Part shown: positions 53,347-63,864 of the stretch, piece by piece
How positions within the stretch are numbered: position 1 is the first letter of the stretch
Layout of the letters: each line of letters opens with the position of its first letter
From: Sanghuangporus weigelae
Taxonomy: Eukaryota > Basidiomycota > Agaricomycetes > Hymenochaetales > Hymenochaetaceae
NCBI GenBank assembly: GCA_033182465.1
Contig: CP137326.1
Coordinates: 1,643,501-1,707,500 of the forward strand
Direction of reading: 5' to 3'
Length of the DNA: 64,000 bases
Notes under the pieces: generated by a model
The model's database searches: none
Seen by the model: the letters and a program-made list of their open reading frames with translations, nothing else
What the model was told of the DNA's origin: nothing
Translations under genes and position numbers: made by a program

Positions 53347-54327
53347 CTAGAACTTTATGTGCTCCTCCCTCACCAGTATGGATAGTGTGCCGCTGATGAA
53401 TCCCATGCGCAGACTGAACTGGCAGTGGCACTATGAGCGAACAACGGAGTATTGTAATCCCCTGACACGTACTATGATACGCTTTGTTTTGTGCAATTTT
53501 AGGCAGTCGCAGTAATCAATTCGTTCTCATCGTCATATTCTTCCATGATGACAAAAAAGGTATGACATATATATATCACACCTTTCTCTCATCTTTCGAA
53601 CCTACGAAACTTTGGTCCCTTCCACTGAAATCATGAAATGAAGAATGACTTCAGTCATAGTGATGGCACAAGACAGAACCATTGCGATGCGCAAGTGACA
53701 AGCTTATATGCCCATCAAACATGGTCATGTTGTCCAGACTGAAACTGGCATATGTGTGGTGAATGGCAATTCTCAACTACAGAGTGTGCGTTCCCACAAT
53801 ACCTGCCATGTCGTGCCAGGTGATCAACGCACACATGAATGTGTCGCACTTTTGAAGTTAGACTTCGTCTTGATCTCATGTCTTGCACAATGCAATATAA
53901 ATTCTCGAAAAATGCTGAAAATATGTTTTGAAGTATGTAAAACACAAATCTAAGAAATTCAAATTCAAATATCTGTATTTGACTGCCAAACAAACCATTT
54001 TTATGCAATATCTCAGCAATGAGAAATTTTCTTAAGAATTGTTTTTTGAACAAAATTTAGATATTGCTCTGAAACTTACATCCCGGTGAAAAAAATTGCA
54101 GATATGTAAGAATTGAAGGAGGAGATAGATTTCGAAAATAAGGAGGGAAGATAGCACAAGACAAGGAAATTAGCAAACACGTGATCTGACAGAATCAATG
54201 TTGAACTACGTAACATCTCTGCTTCTCGATCAAAGAAGCAAGAAAAAAGCTTAAATCCTATCAGCAAGTGTATGTGACGGACTATGAAATACATGCAGTC
54301 TACTTACAATGAATTTTCAGCATAGAA
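53347..54327. other. Non-coding stretch between CRN gene and coiled-coil relic
   Basis: AT-rich sequence with no coding motif. Notable only are a GACATATATATATCAC run at about 53,565 and several T-rich tracts. It should contain the CRN 3' untranslated region. The open frames on the minus strand (up to 112 codons) are of low complexity and have no family resemblance. Confidence 0.45.
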
Positions 54328-55291
54328 ATGCCAAGAATGAAGCAGACACACACTGGAGCTCAGCTTCTGGTGCTCCAGGGTGCTCGAGAGCACCACACGA
54401 CTCTCTGTTTGTCAAAAAAAGAGAATGTTCCTATCAGAAACACAAGATCAGTGAGTTTGAAGATTGACCAGCTTACGATGAACTTACAAGAGATGGAACA
54501 GCAGCTCAAGGAATCTCAACAGCTTGCCATCAGGCAAGCAGTTGATCTTGACCGTTTAAACATGGTACATCATGAACTGGAGGCAGCAAACGAATTAATG
54601 AGACATCACCTTGTGCAAGTACAAGCGGCACTTACCAAAAGTGAGGACAGTCTGTCCAGAGCTCAAACAAGCACATCTGCCTCTCAAAAGCAGGTCTGGT
54701 GCATAAGGGTCACTCAAAAATGCGCTTCAGAGGCCAACAATCTGCTGAGGAATAGGAATAAGCAAATATGCAACCAATTGATGGAGAAGGAGATGGAAAT
54801 CACAGAACTCCAAACAAGAACTATCGCGCTTCATTTGCAGGCCAGTATCTCAGCTGAGAAATTCAGAATCACAAATGCAACCCTTTCGAAACTGAGCATA
54901 AACACTTCAGCTACTGAGTCGCATCAGCGAGAACTTGAAGAAGAGGTTGAGATGCTAAAGGAGAAGATTTGTCAGGACACTAGCAAGCACAAATGAAAAA
55001 TCGATAACTTATGCAATCAAATTCAGACAAGTTGGAAAAAATATAATGTTGTCCGAATGCAGCTTTCCCGGTTTCAAAAACGCATCAGCAAGCTTGATTC
55101 ATTTAAGAAGAAAGCAATTACAATAATTCAACGTACTTATAAAGGAGTATACTCAAGTTGTCTTTGCTCGCTCATTCGTCGAATGTGCAGTCTCAGATGC
55201 CCTTTGACAAGATGCAGAGCAATGGTTTCTGAGTCCATAAAATTTCTTTGTGGCTTTATTGGGCTTACCTCAACAAAAATTTGTACACTGA
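54328..55291 (+). pseudogene. Decayed coiled-coil gene, N-terminal part of a large orphan family
   Basis: The frame starts MPRMKQTHTGAQLLVLQGAR and becomes a long heptad-rich coiled coil: LKIDQLTMNLQEMEQQLKES, LDRLNMVHHELEAANELMRH, LVQVQAALTKSEDSLSRAQT, SASQKQVWCIRVTQKCASEA, then MEITELQTRTIALHLQASIS. A TGA at 54,994 interrupts it, but the same frame goes on with IQTSWKKYNVVRMQLSRFQK, then KKKAITIIQRTYKGVYSSCL, CSLIRRM, until a 1.3-kb LTR cuts it at 55,292. The HHELEAAN...SEDxLSRA(Q/R)TSTSxxQKQVW pattern and the KGVY...IRxM block are typical of a large Agaricomycete orphan protein. The C-terminal hallmark of that family sits at 32,935-33,630. One stop plus truncation marks it as a pseudogene. 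Confidence 0.6.
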
Positions 55292-56599
55292 TGAAACTCC
55301 TGTTGGACTGTCTGTTAGCAGAGGAGAGTCACAGTTCTGTTGGGGACTGTTCTGTAGAAGTAAGACAAGGGAACAATAGAAGGAAAACTATTGACTAGTG
55401 TTGGGGTGTTTTGATGGGTTGAGTTAGGTTCCAAAGCAGTTTTGGAGGGGATGAGCGAGTACAGATTGAAGGCTGCTGAAGATATGCAAGGGTGGGATTT
55501 GATCGGGGAGGAGAAGCTAAGAAGCAAATGGGAGAAGTCAAAGCAAGGGGGATTGGCGGTGGCGATATGACAGCACGAACAATGTCCTCACAGGTAACCC
55601 TTTGATGGATTTGAACCCCAGAGACCAGCAGACAATGAGACGAAGCTTGGGATGATATTCTCTAAGCTTAGAAAGAAGCTAGGGCAATCCTATAAGGATC
55701 CGATATGAAACGACTGGATATGACCAAACACAAAGTGTTGCACGGCATAACTATGTGAAACAACACGGAACAGAACAGGAAGGTGAGCGCAGAATAAGGA
55801 AAAGAGTAAGGTAGCAAGTAGAGAGTCTCTAACAGCAATGCGAGTCGAACTGGGCACATCGATCTCGGAACATGACTGCTAAGCAGGGGTCTTGAGACGA
55901 ATGAAGCAGAACTATTGTATATTTGATAGAGGCAAGGGAGGCAAAGTGAGTACAGTGGAACTTGAAATGTTTCGACTATAGCAATGAGGGAAGACAAGTA
56001 GGACTAGAACTGGGCTTTCAGATCCAGACTCAACTCCCATACTGAACTAAACTTCTCTACACGAATAGATTGTCTATTTATAACATTGTCCATCTTGAGC
56101 CTTCGAAGCCTCAGGGAGCATAAGCAAAGAGAAGTCGGAAGGCATATCATAAAAGGGGAGCATGGGGAACAAAAGACAAAGTGAACATATCTGGAAGGTA
56201 GTGAGCATAAAGATCATAGGGCTCAAACAAAATATGAGTGCATATAGGACATAAAGGGGAAAAGTCAAAGTGCAATGTATTGGATCGAAGTTTGGGAGGC
56301 GTCGGGAGTTGGCTCTGAGTCTCACAATTTAAGTCTCAGACTTGGGACTGATAAAAGAGTCAGCTGAGCCTTCCTTTATGGAGTCAATTGGGTGGCTCAG
56401 GTGCCCAACCTGCTATCCTTGGGTGATTTACAATGTCATAAGTCCTTTCCTCTGCGGCAGTCCAATGGGTGAGAATGAAGTAGACCGTTCCACGTCAAAT
56501 CAGGTCGATCCGCACTGGGTTTCACTGTTACGATGCGGATTACCGCAGAACACATGTCACATGCGGGATTTTGGACTTAGTGTGTTAGTGCTTCTTACA
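55292..56599. mobile_element. Solo 1.3-kb LTR (TGAAAC...TTACA), copy K1
   Basis: K1 starts TGAAACTCCTGTTGGACTGT and ends GTGCTTCTTACA, 1,308 bp, with a 4-bp duplication CTGA (55,288-55,291 and 56,600-56,603). It is uninterrupted and collinear with K2 at 46,971, which allowed the insertion in K2 to be mapped. Read on the minus strand it has a U3-like part, TTATAAATAGACAATC at about 56,075-56,090 and a leader-like part, so the LTR sense strand is probably minus. No ORF of note. Confidence 0.85.
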
Positions 56600-57236
56600 C
56601 TGACTTAATGATTTCACAATTTTCTTTTCTTAATCACTTTTATTGCATCATATTCTTTACATGATGCATATCTACTGTTAGGGAGTAGGTCCGGGGTTAC
56701 ACCGGTTTGATCCTTTTGCCTAAGCAGTGGTGTGTTGTGCAGAGGTGATCTTATCTACTGCCATCTGGCTATACCACGCAGTCCCTTACTGGCCTTCCTA
56801 GTTGCTGTCCGAGTTATGGATGCTTTTAGATACAAGGTGACAGTAAAGCAGATTGGGATTTCCAAGAGGCATGATAGTACAAAGCACACAGTAATAGCTC
56901 ACTGTAGGGCAAGCTTTACACCAGTGTGTTAAGAGGATCGAAAGATGGGGAAGGAGGGCCTAATCCTACTTCTATTTATGCCCTGCCATTAATTCATTTT
57001 CTGTCCTATTTCTTACTCATCCTGTTTCCGCTTTACTCATCCTTGCTCCACCATTACTCAGATTCTTCATCATTCTGCTGCAGTTTGCAGTGTTCCTTTG
57101 CTGCGGACTGCTGCAGCTTGCTGCGCTTTACATCACTTTGCTGCGCATTGCTCCAATCTTTGTAAGGTCACCCCACTGTGCTGACTGAGCCATTGGAGGT
57201 GCTGACTGAGACAATGGAGGTGGTCATACTCCTCTG
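56600..57236. other. Unassigned repeat-island sequence
   Basis: Mostly T/C-rich sequence with no recognised gene. A segment TGTTAGGGAGTAGGTCCGGG at about 56,678 resembles an LTR terminus, but no partner end was found. The CTGCTGCAG/CTGCGC-rich run at 57,080-57,150 is low complexity. Confidence 0.35.
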
Positions 57237-57479
57237 TCAGTGCTCCATTACAACGTCATTGTCGTCATGGGGGATCCTGGCTCTTGGGGCAATGTAGGCT
57301 GCTCTGTTGATGACTCTTCGAAGTTCGTCTTGAGGTCCAGTGAGTGTCAGCATAACTTGCACATCAGTATTCAGGTGTCGGGTCGGTGTGCTGTATGGTC
57401 CGAGAGCTACCATGAACTGCATATACTCTGCAGGTGGGTGTAGCTGGGTTTAAGTGACTAGCCATGCTTTGTCATCATA

Positions 57480-57875
57480 TCAAATGTCTTGAATGTACTG
57501 CCATATTCTTCGTTGGATTGTGAGTTGTAGCGATTTGGTGTCCAGGTTCGAATCTCTTGGTAAATAGAGATTTGCTTGTACTGTAGATGCTGGACATCTT
57601 GTGTGCAACTCTGGTTTGTACCATCCAACCATCCTCCAAGTTATCGGGTTCACCGTTTGAGAGGTTCGAGTTGTAATAACGAGTTCCTCGCATCGCTTCG
57701 TTACAATTGGGCTTGGTGGATTGGTATGTAGTTGGTTCGATAGATGTTGCTCGGTTTTGATGTGACAGTCACGAGTTCCAATAGTAGACACGCCCACTAG
57801 GTAGTATATCTCATAGAGGACCGTGTAAATACGAGCGCAGACTTGACAGTGCTGAAATGCCAGTGTGGTCTCCAT
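57480..57875 (-). CDS. ORF of repeat Q1, unknown function
   Basis: The minus-strand frame from ATG 57,875 reads METTLAFQHCQVCARIYTVL, YEIYYLVGVSTIGTRDCHIK, TEQHLSNQLHTNPPSPIVTK, and later TWRMVGWYKPELHTRCPAST and SLQLTIQRRIWQYIQDI. After two stops the frame seems to continue to 57,237 with QFMVALGPYSTPTRHLNTDV and DELRRVINRAAYIAPRARIP. The first 45 residues are repeated almost unchanged in the copy at 63,865, so this is a coding sequence of the repeat and not chance. A CxxC in HCQVC is the only motif seen. It could be an N-terminal gag-like protein; I do not recognise it. Confidence 0.5.
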   Translation of the reverse strand: METTLAFQHCQVCARIYTVLYEIYYLVGVSTIGTRDCHIKTEQHLSNQLHTNPPSPIVTKRCEELVITTRTSQTVNPITWRMVGWYKPELHTRCPASTVQANLYLPRDSNLDTKSLQLTIQRRIWQYIQDI

Positions 57876-58135
57876 AAAACCTTATTAGCCTTTAGTCTTT
57901 AGTAATTAGGCTTTAGGAGTTGTGCTTCTGAGCTTCTAAGAAGGTCTGAGCACTTCTCAAGTTCTTTTGATGGATGTCGCTCCGGTAGTTTGGTCGTCGG
58001 CATTAAGGTGGTTGTCGGCGGTGTTTACCAGTCGGCGGTGTTAAAGCGGTCGGCGGAATTACGTATCAGTTGCCGTGCTTCTAGCGCTTGGGTAGCGCCG
58101 GGTTACTGTTGTCTAGGCCACTTGAGTTCTCCGTT

Positions 58136-59765
58136 GTAGCGCACTGGCCCCTCCTGTGCCAGTACACTCATACTATGGCTCCCTGACACTCAGATAGGTT
58201 CGCCAACAGCTCCTACCCAGCACCAGGCACTATAGGACACACCCCCTAGTGACTATGGGTCACTGTTCTTACAATTCACTATACGTACAGTCTTGTGGCG
58301 ACTCTGGACGCCTCCGAGTCGGCGCCCCGAGGCCCTGATCGGTGCAGTGCACACTCAGACATCCTCAGGTACCTTCACCAACGCCTCCTACAGCTTACCA
58401 GGCAGTCCCCCATCGCCTCTGGAGCTATATAGTGTCATATGTGCATACGCGCCACCGATAGCCTCATTACTATGTATCGGGCGCCGATCCGGCAGTCCCC
58501 CGCAGTGCTGCCGCTCCGGTGCCATATATTAGTCACCAGTGATCGCCCACACACTGTATTGAGTGCCGCTGACGCGTCGGACACCTTAGGGACACTGACT
58601 GATGCACCCTTTGTCTCATATATGCGATATTAGCCTCCGATCATCGGCTCCGACATTCCCCGACTTCCCCCCGATGCGGCGGTGCCCATTAGGCAATATA
58701 TGGGGGGCAGGCATGTGGTACATCGGCGTGCCAAGCCGCCGACTTGCGCTGCCAAGCCCAACTCCACCGGCGCCCGTTTTATTGCCAATACTCGATGTTT
58801 CACGCTATTGGGCACCACCCTCACATTGCCGCTTCCGGATGCCGCTTGGGCGCTCCGGCGCCCACCTTTGGCAACCCAGATGACTCAGGAGATGTCGCCA
58901 GACAGTGGGATGTGTCAGGGACAGCAGCAGAGTATATATAGAGTTCATTTTAGATTGTACACGACAGTATGCTAGAGTAGGTACCAGACCAAGCACCAGA
59001 GTTTGAGACATCCCTCACTCTGAGTGTCCCCTCATGTACTGAGCCTCCCCCTTGACTATATACTATCCTTGATACCTTATCTTGCTTGACTCACCATTCT
59101 ACTTGTCTTTGGTGCCTCTGATACACATCCGCCACTCCGGCATCCAGCGACGCGTTTATGGTACTTTGCCGGACTCGTGCGGCGCTCCCCTGAAGCGGGG
59201 TCCCTCTATCTGATGTCGGCGACCCTTCGGCGACACAGGCTTCCTACCAGACTCCCCTGCGGCGCCCTTTCCAGCCTTCCACTTCAGCTTAGCCCACATA
59301 TTCATTTATACAGTCCTTACCTTTCATCTATCACATTTACGCTACTTCACCGGACTCGTGCAGCACTCCCCCGAAGTGGGGTCCCTCTATCTGACATCGA
59401 CAACCCTGCGGCGACCCAGGTATCCTATCTGACAACCCAGCGGCGCCTTAGCCGACCACTCACTTCTTTTTATCTCTTATATTCATCCTATGCCTCTTGT
59501 GGTCCTTTATTTGGTGCTGTACTACGTCGCCAGCCTCCTGTGATCCCCCCTTTCGAGTGCCAGCCCTGTTAGCTCATTCCTATCATCCAGCGGCATCTCT
59601 AGAGCCCTCCATCACATCCCCAACAGTCTCTGGCATCTGCCAGGTAGTGAGGTTTTGAGAGTCTGATAGCGTCGGCATCTCATTTTTGGAGGGTTCTTCA
59701 TACATTCAGCACCCTTAGTAAGATGGACATCTGTAGCACCTTCAGATAGCACCGTACCCACTACA
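58136..59765 (+). mobile_element. Solo LTR-like unit C (1.63 kb)
   Basis: Bounded by TGTAGCGCACTGG and CCCACTACA with the 4-bp duplication CCGT (58,132-58,135 and 59,766-59,769). The empty target, TTGAGTTCTCCGTTAGCGCC, is present as the reverse complement in Q3 at about 63,606-63,625, which proves the insertion site. It is collinear with units A, B and D. The TATA-like AGTATATATAGAGTTC is at about 58,930. Confidence 0.92.
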
Positions 59766-59885
59766 CCGTTAGCGCTTGTGACCATTAGCTTGGTTACTTG
59801 TCATGTTTGGAATGCCAATCGTGTTGATCTGCCAATCATGATGCGAAACATCAATCCTGATGCAAAAATCAAATGGATCCTTTCA

Positions 59886-60355
59886 TTTACATTCTAAACC
59901 CTTCCCATCACCCTTTACAATTCTATAACTTCCCAAATCCCCTTTTCACAATGTTCCTGTGATGCGATACCTGCATTTTTGATGATGGAATCAATATTTG
60001 TAACACTATAACCGAGTGCATGAGTAATGCGAAATTCAACTTTGCTAACATTGATCTGGAATGATTGCATCTTATAATCATGTTCCTAGGACAATATTAG
60101 CAAGTTTAGAATGGCCAGAAGCATTCATCACTCACCTGAGAGCATCTCTTGCACTCCAGAAGCCAGTAATTCATGCCAATCACCGACAAGAAAATAACAA
60201 AAACGGCAGAAACAGCAGTGACTTTTGACATAACTGGCAAGAATGATGATGGTTTGATAGCAAAGATCAGCCATCATCAGGTGACCCTTTATCCGAGAAT
60301 TCTCACGGATTAGGATGAACATTTCTCTGAAAGTTCATCTTAGGGGGAGTATAGT
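59886..60355. other. Region between head-to-head Copia-like LTR edges
   Basis: This lies between the Q1 start (minus) and the Q2 start (plus). The right end reads CATCTTAGGGGGAGTATAG, a good Copia-type polypurine tract immediately before the Q2 TGAAAGG edge. It is therefore likely the 3' end of a Copia internal region, now without recognisable integrase or RNase H. Confidence 0.45.
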
Positions 60356-60571
60356 GAAAGGATCCACTCAAATCTCACATCACAAGAAGCAGATCGACAT
60401 GATCAGCTCTCCAAATGCAACTAGTAACCAGGCCAGCTATCACAAGGCCTTAGCAGACATTCACGCGGTCTAGACAACAGTAACCCAGCACTACCCGAGT
60501 GCTAGAACCACGGCAATATATACGTAATCCCGCTGACCGCTCTAACACCGCCGAACAGTTAACACCGCTGT
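60356..60571 (+). mobile_element. Copia-like repeat Q2, truncated
   Basis: Starts TGAAAGGATCCACTCAAATC after a polypurine tract. It shares with Q1 and Q3 the blocks TCTAGACAACAGTAACCC, CTACCCGAGTGCTAGAA and TACGTAATCCCGC. At 60,571 it meets sequence starting TGTAGCGCACAGC, which looks like another TGTAG-type terminus. Internal deletions relative to Q3 are evident. Confidence 0.6.
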
Positions 60572-61428
60572 AGCGCACAGCTCTATCCTGAGCATCAGTG
60601 GACCTCCTATATACATATCCCCCCAGTGTTCAACACGCTGATATGGCACCTTCCAGGGACTCCAACAGTCTCACAAAGTATATACAACCTTTACGACTCA
60701 TACTGAGCAGTCTGACATACATTAGGACTCACCCGAGACTTCGCCATATACGTCTGGCTTAAGGCCACTTCACCTTCTCTGCACATATGTTACACTCCAA
60801 GACCCCGAGCACCCATTAATACTGCGCCCCAGGCACCCTGCCACATTTCTTTGTACATATTCAACATTGTCATGCCAGCCGACGTTTGCTACAGACCAAT
60901 ATAGCGAGTGCCAACCCCTTCTAGAGTCTTGACTGACTCTCCTTGACGGCCCCTAGATCTGTCAGTCAATGTTTCACACAGCTAGGGACCACCCTGAAGT
61001 GTCTGGGCCTGACACCATGTACCTCGTCCTGCCAACATTCCACGAGGTGCGCTCCATTCTCCAGCCACTGTCGCAGTGGCCTCCGAAGCTCAGACTCCCG
61101 ATCAGCTTCTGCCGATTGGACACTGCTACATGAGAAAGAGAGATATCTCACTCATACACATGAGTGCGCCTCTCAGAGGACCCTTCATGGACAGTTTTCA
61201 GTTTGTTTCACGTTCTGCTGCTGTATTTTCGACTCTCATCGCGTCGGTCCCCGCTCCTTGCCGTGTTTTCTCTCCATCTGTATGTATTCTGACCCTCATC
61301 GTGTCGGCCCCTGCTCCTTGTCATGTTTTCTCTATTCTCTCTCTCCCTGACGACCTTTGCTATGTCTATTTCACGCTCCTTGCTGTGTTTTCTCCTTTGT
61401 TTCATCCCCCTCCTGTTTCTGATTCAAC
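60572..61428. other. Unassigned segment starting with a TGTAGCGC terminus
   Basis: The left edge TGTAGCGCACAGCTCTATCC resembles the terminus of units A-D, and TATATAC motifs occur at about 60,610 and 60,700. However, I find no matching right end or target duplication. The rest (for example the repeated TCATCGTGTCGGCCCCTGCT-like units at 61,230-61,330) has no recognised content. Possibly a degenerate, truncated LTR. Confidence 0.3.
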
Positions 61429-61738
61429 TGGTGGTCATAGATCGCTTGTTTTGTCCTTATTTTGTCGTCTGACAGTGTATAAAACCCTCCAATGTCGTAG
61501 GTAGAGTAGTAGTAGCAGTGGCAACCACCCCAAATACTAGTAGAGACTTCTTAACATCCACTCGATGCTTCCTTTCCCGTTCCGAAGCTGTCTTATACAA
61601 ACCGAGGCTTCTTCCTCTCTGGCAGAAGAAGGAAGCATTGCTCTGAAGCGTGCTTCCTTCCCTGATCGGTGCTGCGGAGCCTCTGGCTTGGGCTGCACCT
61701 CTCTACCTCTCCTTCTGTAACTTGATTTCGTTCCAAAG
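61429..61738 (+). mobile_element. LTR-like sequence H2 (second copy of H1)
   Basis: Matches 37,982-38,290 closely: TGGTGGTCATAGATCGC..., TATA box in GTGTATAAAACCCTCCAAT, then GGTAGAGTAGTAGTAGCAGT and the CACTCGATGCTTCC and GAAGGAAGCAT hairpin-forming segments. It is cut at 61,738 by the start of Q3. The conserved TATA box and spacing suggest a promoter-bearing LTR part. Confidence 0.6.
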
Positions 61739-61751
61739 TGAAAGGATCCGC

Positions 61752-63516
61752 TGTAGCGCACTGGCTCCTCCTGTGCCAGTACACTCATACTATGGCTCCC
61801 TCTTACTGCAGATACCATATCCCAGCACTGCCGACACCTGAGAGTGTGAGGGCACACTCCTATTGCACTCGGGACATCATTTAAGCACGTATCCATTGAT
61901 TCCAGCACACGTACTGTACTGCGGCGCCCTCCTATGACCCAAATCGATCCGCCGATGGCTCCCCGACACTCAGACAGGTCCGCCAACAGCTCCTACCCAG
62001 CACCAGGCACTATAGGACACATCCCTCAGTGACTATGTGCCGCCGATCTTATGATTTACCATACGTACAGCCGTGCGGCGACTCTGGATGCCTCCGAGTC
62101 GGCCCCCCTTGGTGCCGATCAATGCGGCGGACACTCAGACATCCTCAGGTACCCTCGCCGACGCCTCCTACAGCTTACCAAGCAGTCCCCCATTGTCTAG
62201 GGAGCTATATATTGTCATATGTGCTTACATGCCTCATTATGATGTATCTGCCACCAGTCCGGCAGTCCCCCACAGCACTGCCGCTCCGGCCACTCATATT
62301 AGTCACTAGGGATCGCCCACACTCTGTATTGAGTGCCGCCGATGCATCGGACACCTCAGGGACATTGGCTGATGCGCCCTTTGTCTCATATACGCGATAT
62401 CAGCCTCCAATCATCGGTTCCGATGTTTCCCGACTTCCCCCCAACGCGGCGGCCCCCATTAGACTATGTATGGAAGGTAGACATGTGGTACATCGGCGTG
62501 CCAAGCCACCGACTCGCGCCGCCAAGCCCAACTCCGCCGGCGCCCGTGTTATTGCAGATACTCAATATTTCATGTGATTGGATGCCCCCCTCACGTTGCC
62601 GCTCTCAGATTTCACCTGGGCGCTCCGGCAGCGGCCCTTGGCGACCCAGATGACTCAGGAGATGTTGTCAGACAGTAGGATGTGTCGGCGACAGCAGTAG
62701 AGTATATATAGAGCTTATACTAGCTTGTAGACAAAAGGATTCCAAGCCTAGCAAGGATTCCAAGAGCATGTACCAGACCGAGCGCCAGAGTTCGAGATAT
62801 CCCTCACTCTGAGTCTCCCCTCATGTACTGAGCCTCCCCCTTGACTATATACTATCCTTGACATCTCCTCTTGTTTGACTCCACATTCTACTTGCCTCCG
62901 CCGCCTCCGGTACGCCTCTGCCGCTCTGACGTTCAGTGATCCGGCGCCCCTCTATTCGACGTCGGCGACCCTTCGGCGACCCAGGCTTCTCATCAGACTC
63001 CCCTTCGGCGTCCTTTCCAGCCTTTCACTCCAGTTTATCCCATATATTGATCTTATACGGTCTTTTCCTTTCATCTATCGCGTTTACGCTACTTTGGTGG
63101 ATTCCTGCGGCCTCCCCCTCAGTCCGGCACCCCTCTATTCGACGTCGGCGGCCATCCGACGACCCAGGCATCCTATCAGACGACCCAGCGGCGCCTTCTC
63201 CAGCCACTCACTCCATTTTATCCTTTATATTCATCTTATACGCTTCATACCTTCCTGTGGCTGAGTTTATACCACGTCGGCAGCCTCTTGTGATCCCCCC
63301 TTTTGAGCAGCGGCCCTGCTATCCTATTCCCTTTATCCAGCGGCATCCTTAGACCTATCCATTACGTCTCCGACGGTTCCTGGCACCTGCCGGGTAGTAG
63401 GTCTTTGAGAGTCTGATAGCGTCGGCATCCCATTTTTGGAGGTCCCTTCATACATTCAGCACCCTTAGTAGGACAGACATCTGTAGCACCTTCAGATACG
63501 ACACCGCCGACCGACA
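61752..63516 (+). mobile_element. Solo LTR-like unit D (1.77 kb)
   Basis: Starts TGTAGCGCACTGGCTCC and ends GCCGACCGACA, with the 4-bp duplication CCGC (61,748-61,751 and 63,517-63,520). The target in Q3 reads GGATCCGCTCAAAATC once the unit is removed, comparable to Q1 and Q2. D is the closest relative of unit A. The TATA-like AGTATATATAGAGCTT is at about 62,700. Overlapping open frames of 80-180 codons exist in several phases, parallel to those in A. Confidence 0.88.
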
Positions 63517-63864
63517 CCGCTCAAAATCTCGTGTCAGGATCGACGGTATCGCATCATGATCGGCATTCTAAACGACACGTAACCAAGCTAACGGACATGG
63601 GCGCTAACGGAGAACTCAAGCAGTCTAGACAATAGTAACCCATAGCTACCCGAGCGCTAGAAGCACGGTAACCGATACGTAATCCCGCCAACCACTCTAA
63701 CACCGCCGACCAGAAAACACTGCGGACGAGCACCTTAACGCCGATGACCAAACTACTGGAGCGACATCCATCAAAAGAACTCGAGAAGCGCTCAGACCTT
63801 CTTAGAAGCTCAGAAGCACAACTCCTAAAGCCTAATTACTAAAGACTAAAGGCTAATAAGGTTT

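Larger units (their letters stand above)
57237..59885 (-). mobile_element. Copia-like repeat Q1 with ORF, interrupted by unit C
   Basis: On the minus strand it starts TGAAAGGATCCATTTG at 59,885 and runs leftwards through GCATCATGATTGGCA, then (after unit C) TAGACAACAGTAACCCGG, CCTAATTACTAAAGACTAAA and into an ORF at 57,875. The same order is found in plus orientation in Q3 (61,739-64,000) and, partly, in Q2 (60,356-60,571). The pieces are 59,885-59,770 and 58,131-57,237. At Q2 the start TGAAAGGATCC follows a purine tract GGGGGAG, the polypurine tract typical of Copia elements, so this start is read as an LTR edge. The left end of Q1 is not defined. Confidence 0.6.

Noticed and set aside
53565-53585. 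Alternating TA tract as a possible promoter or origin
   Set aside because: A short AT run in AT-rich non-coding DNA, with no gene or other element positioned to use it.
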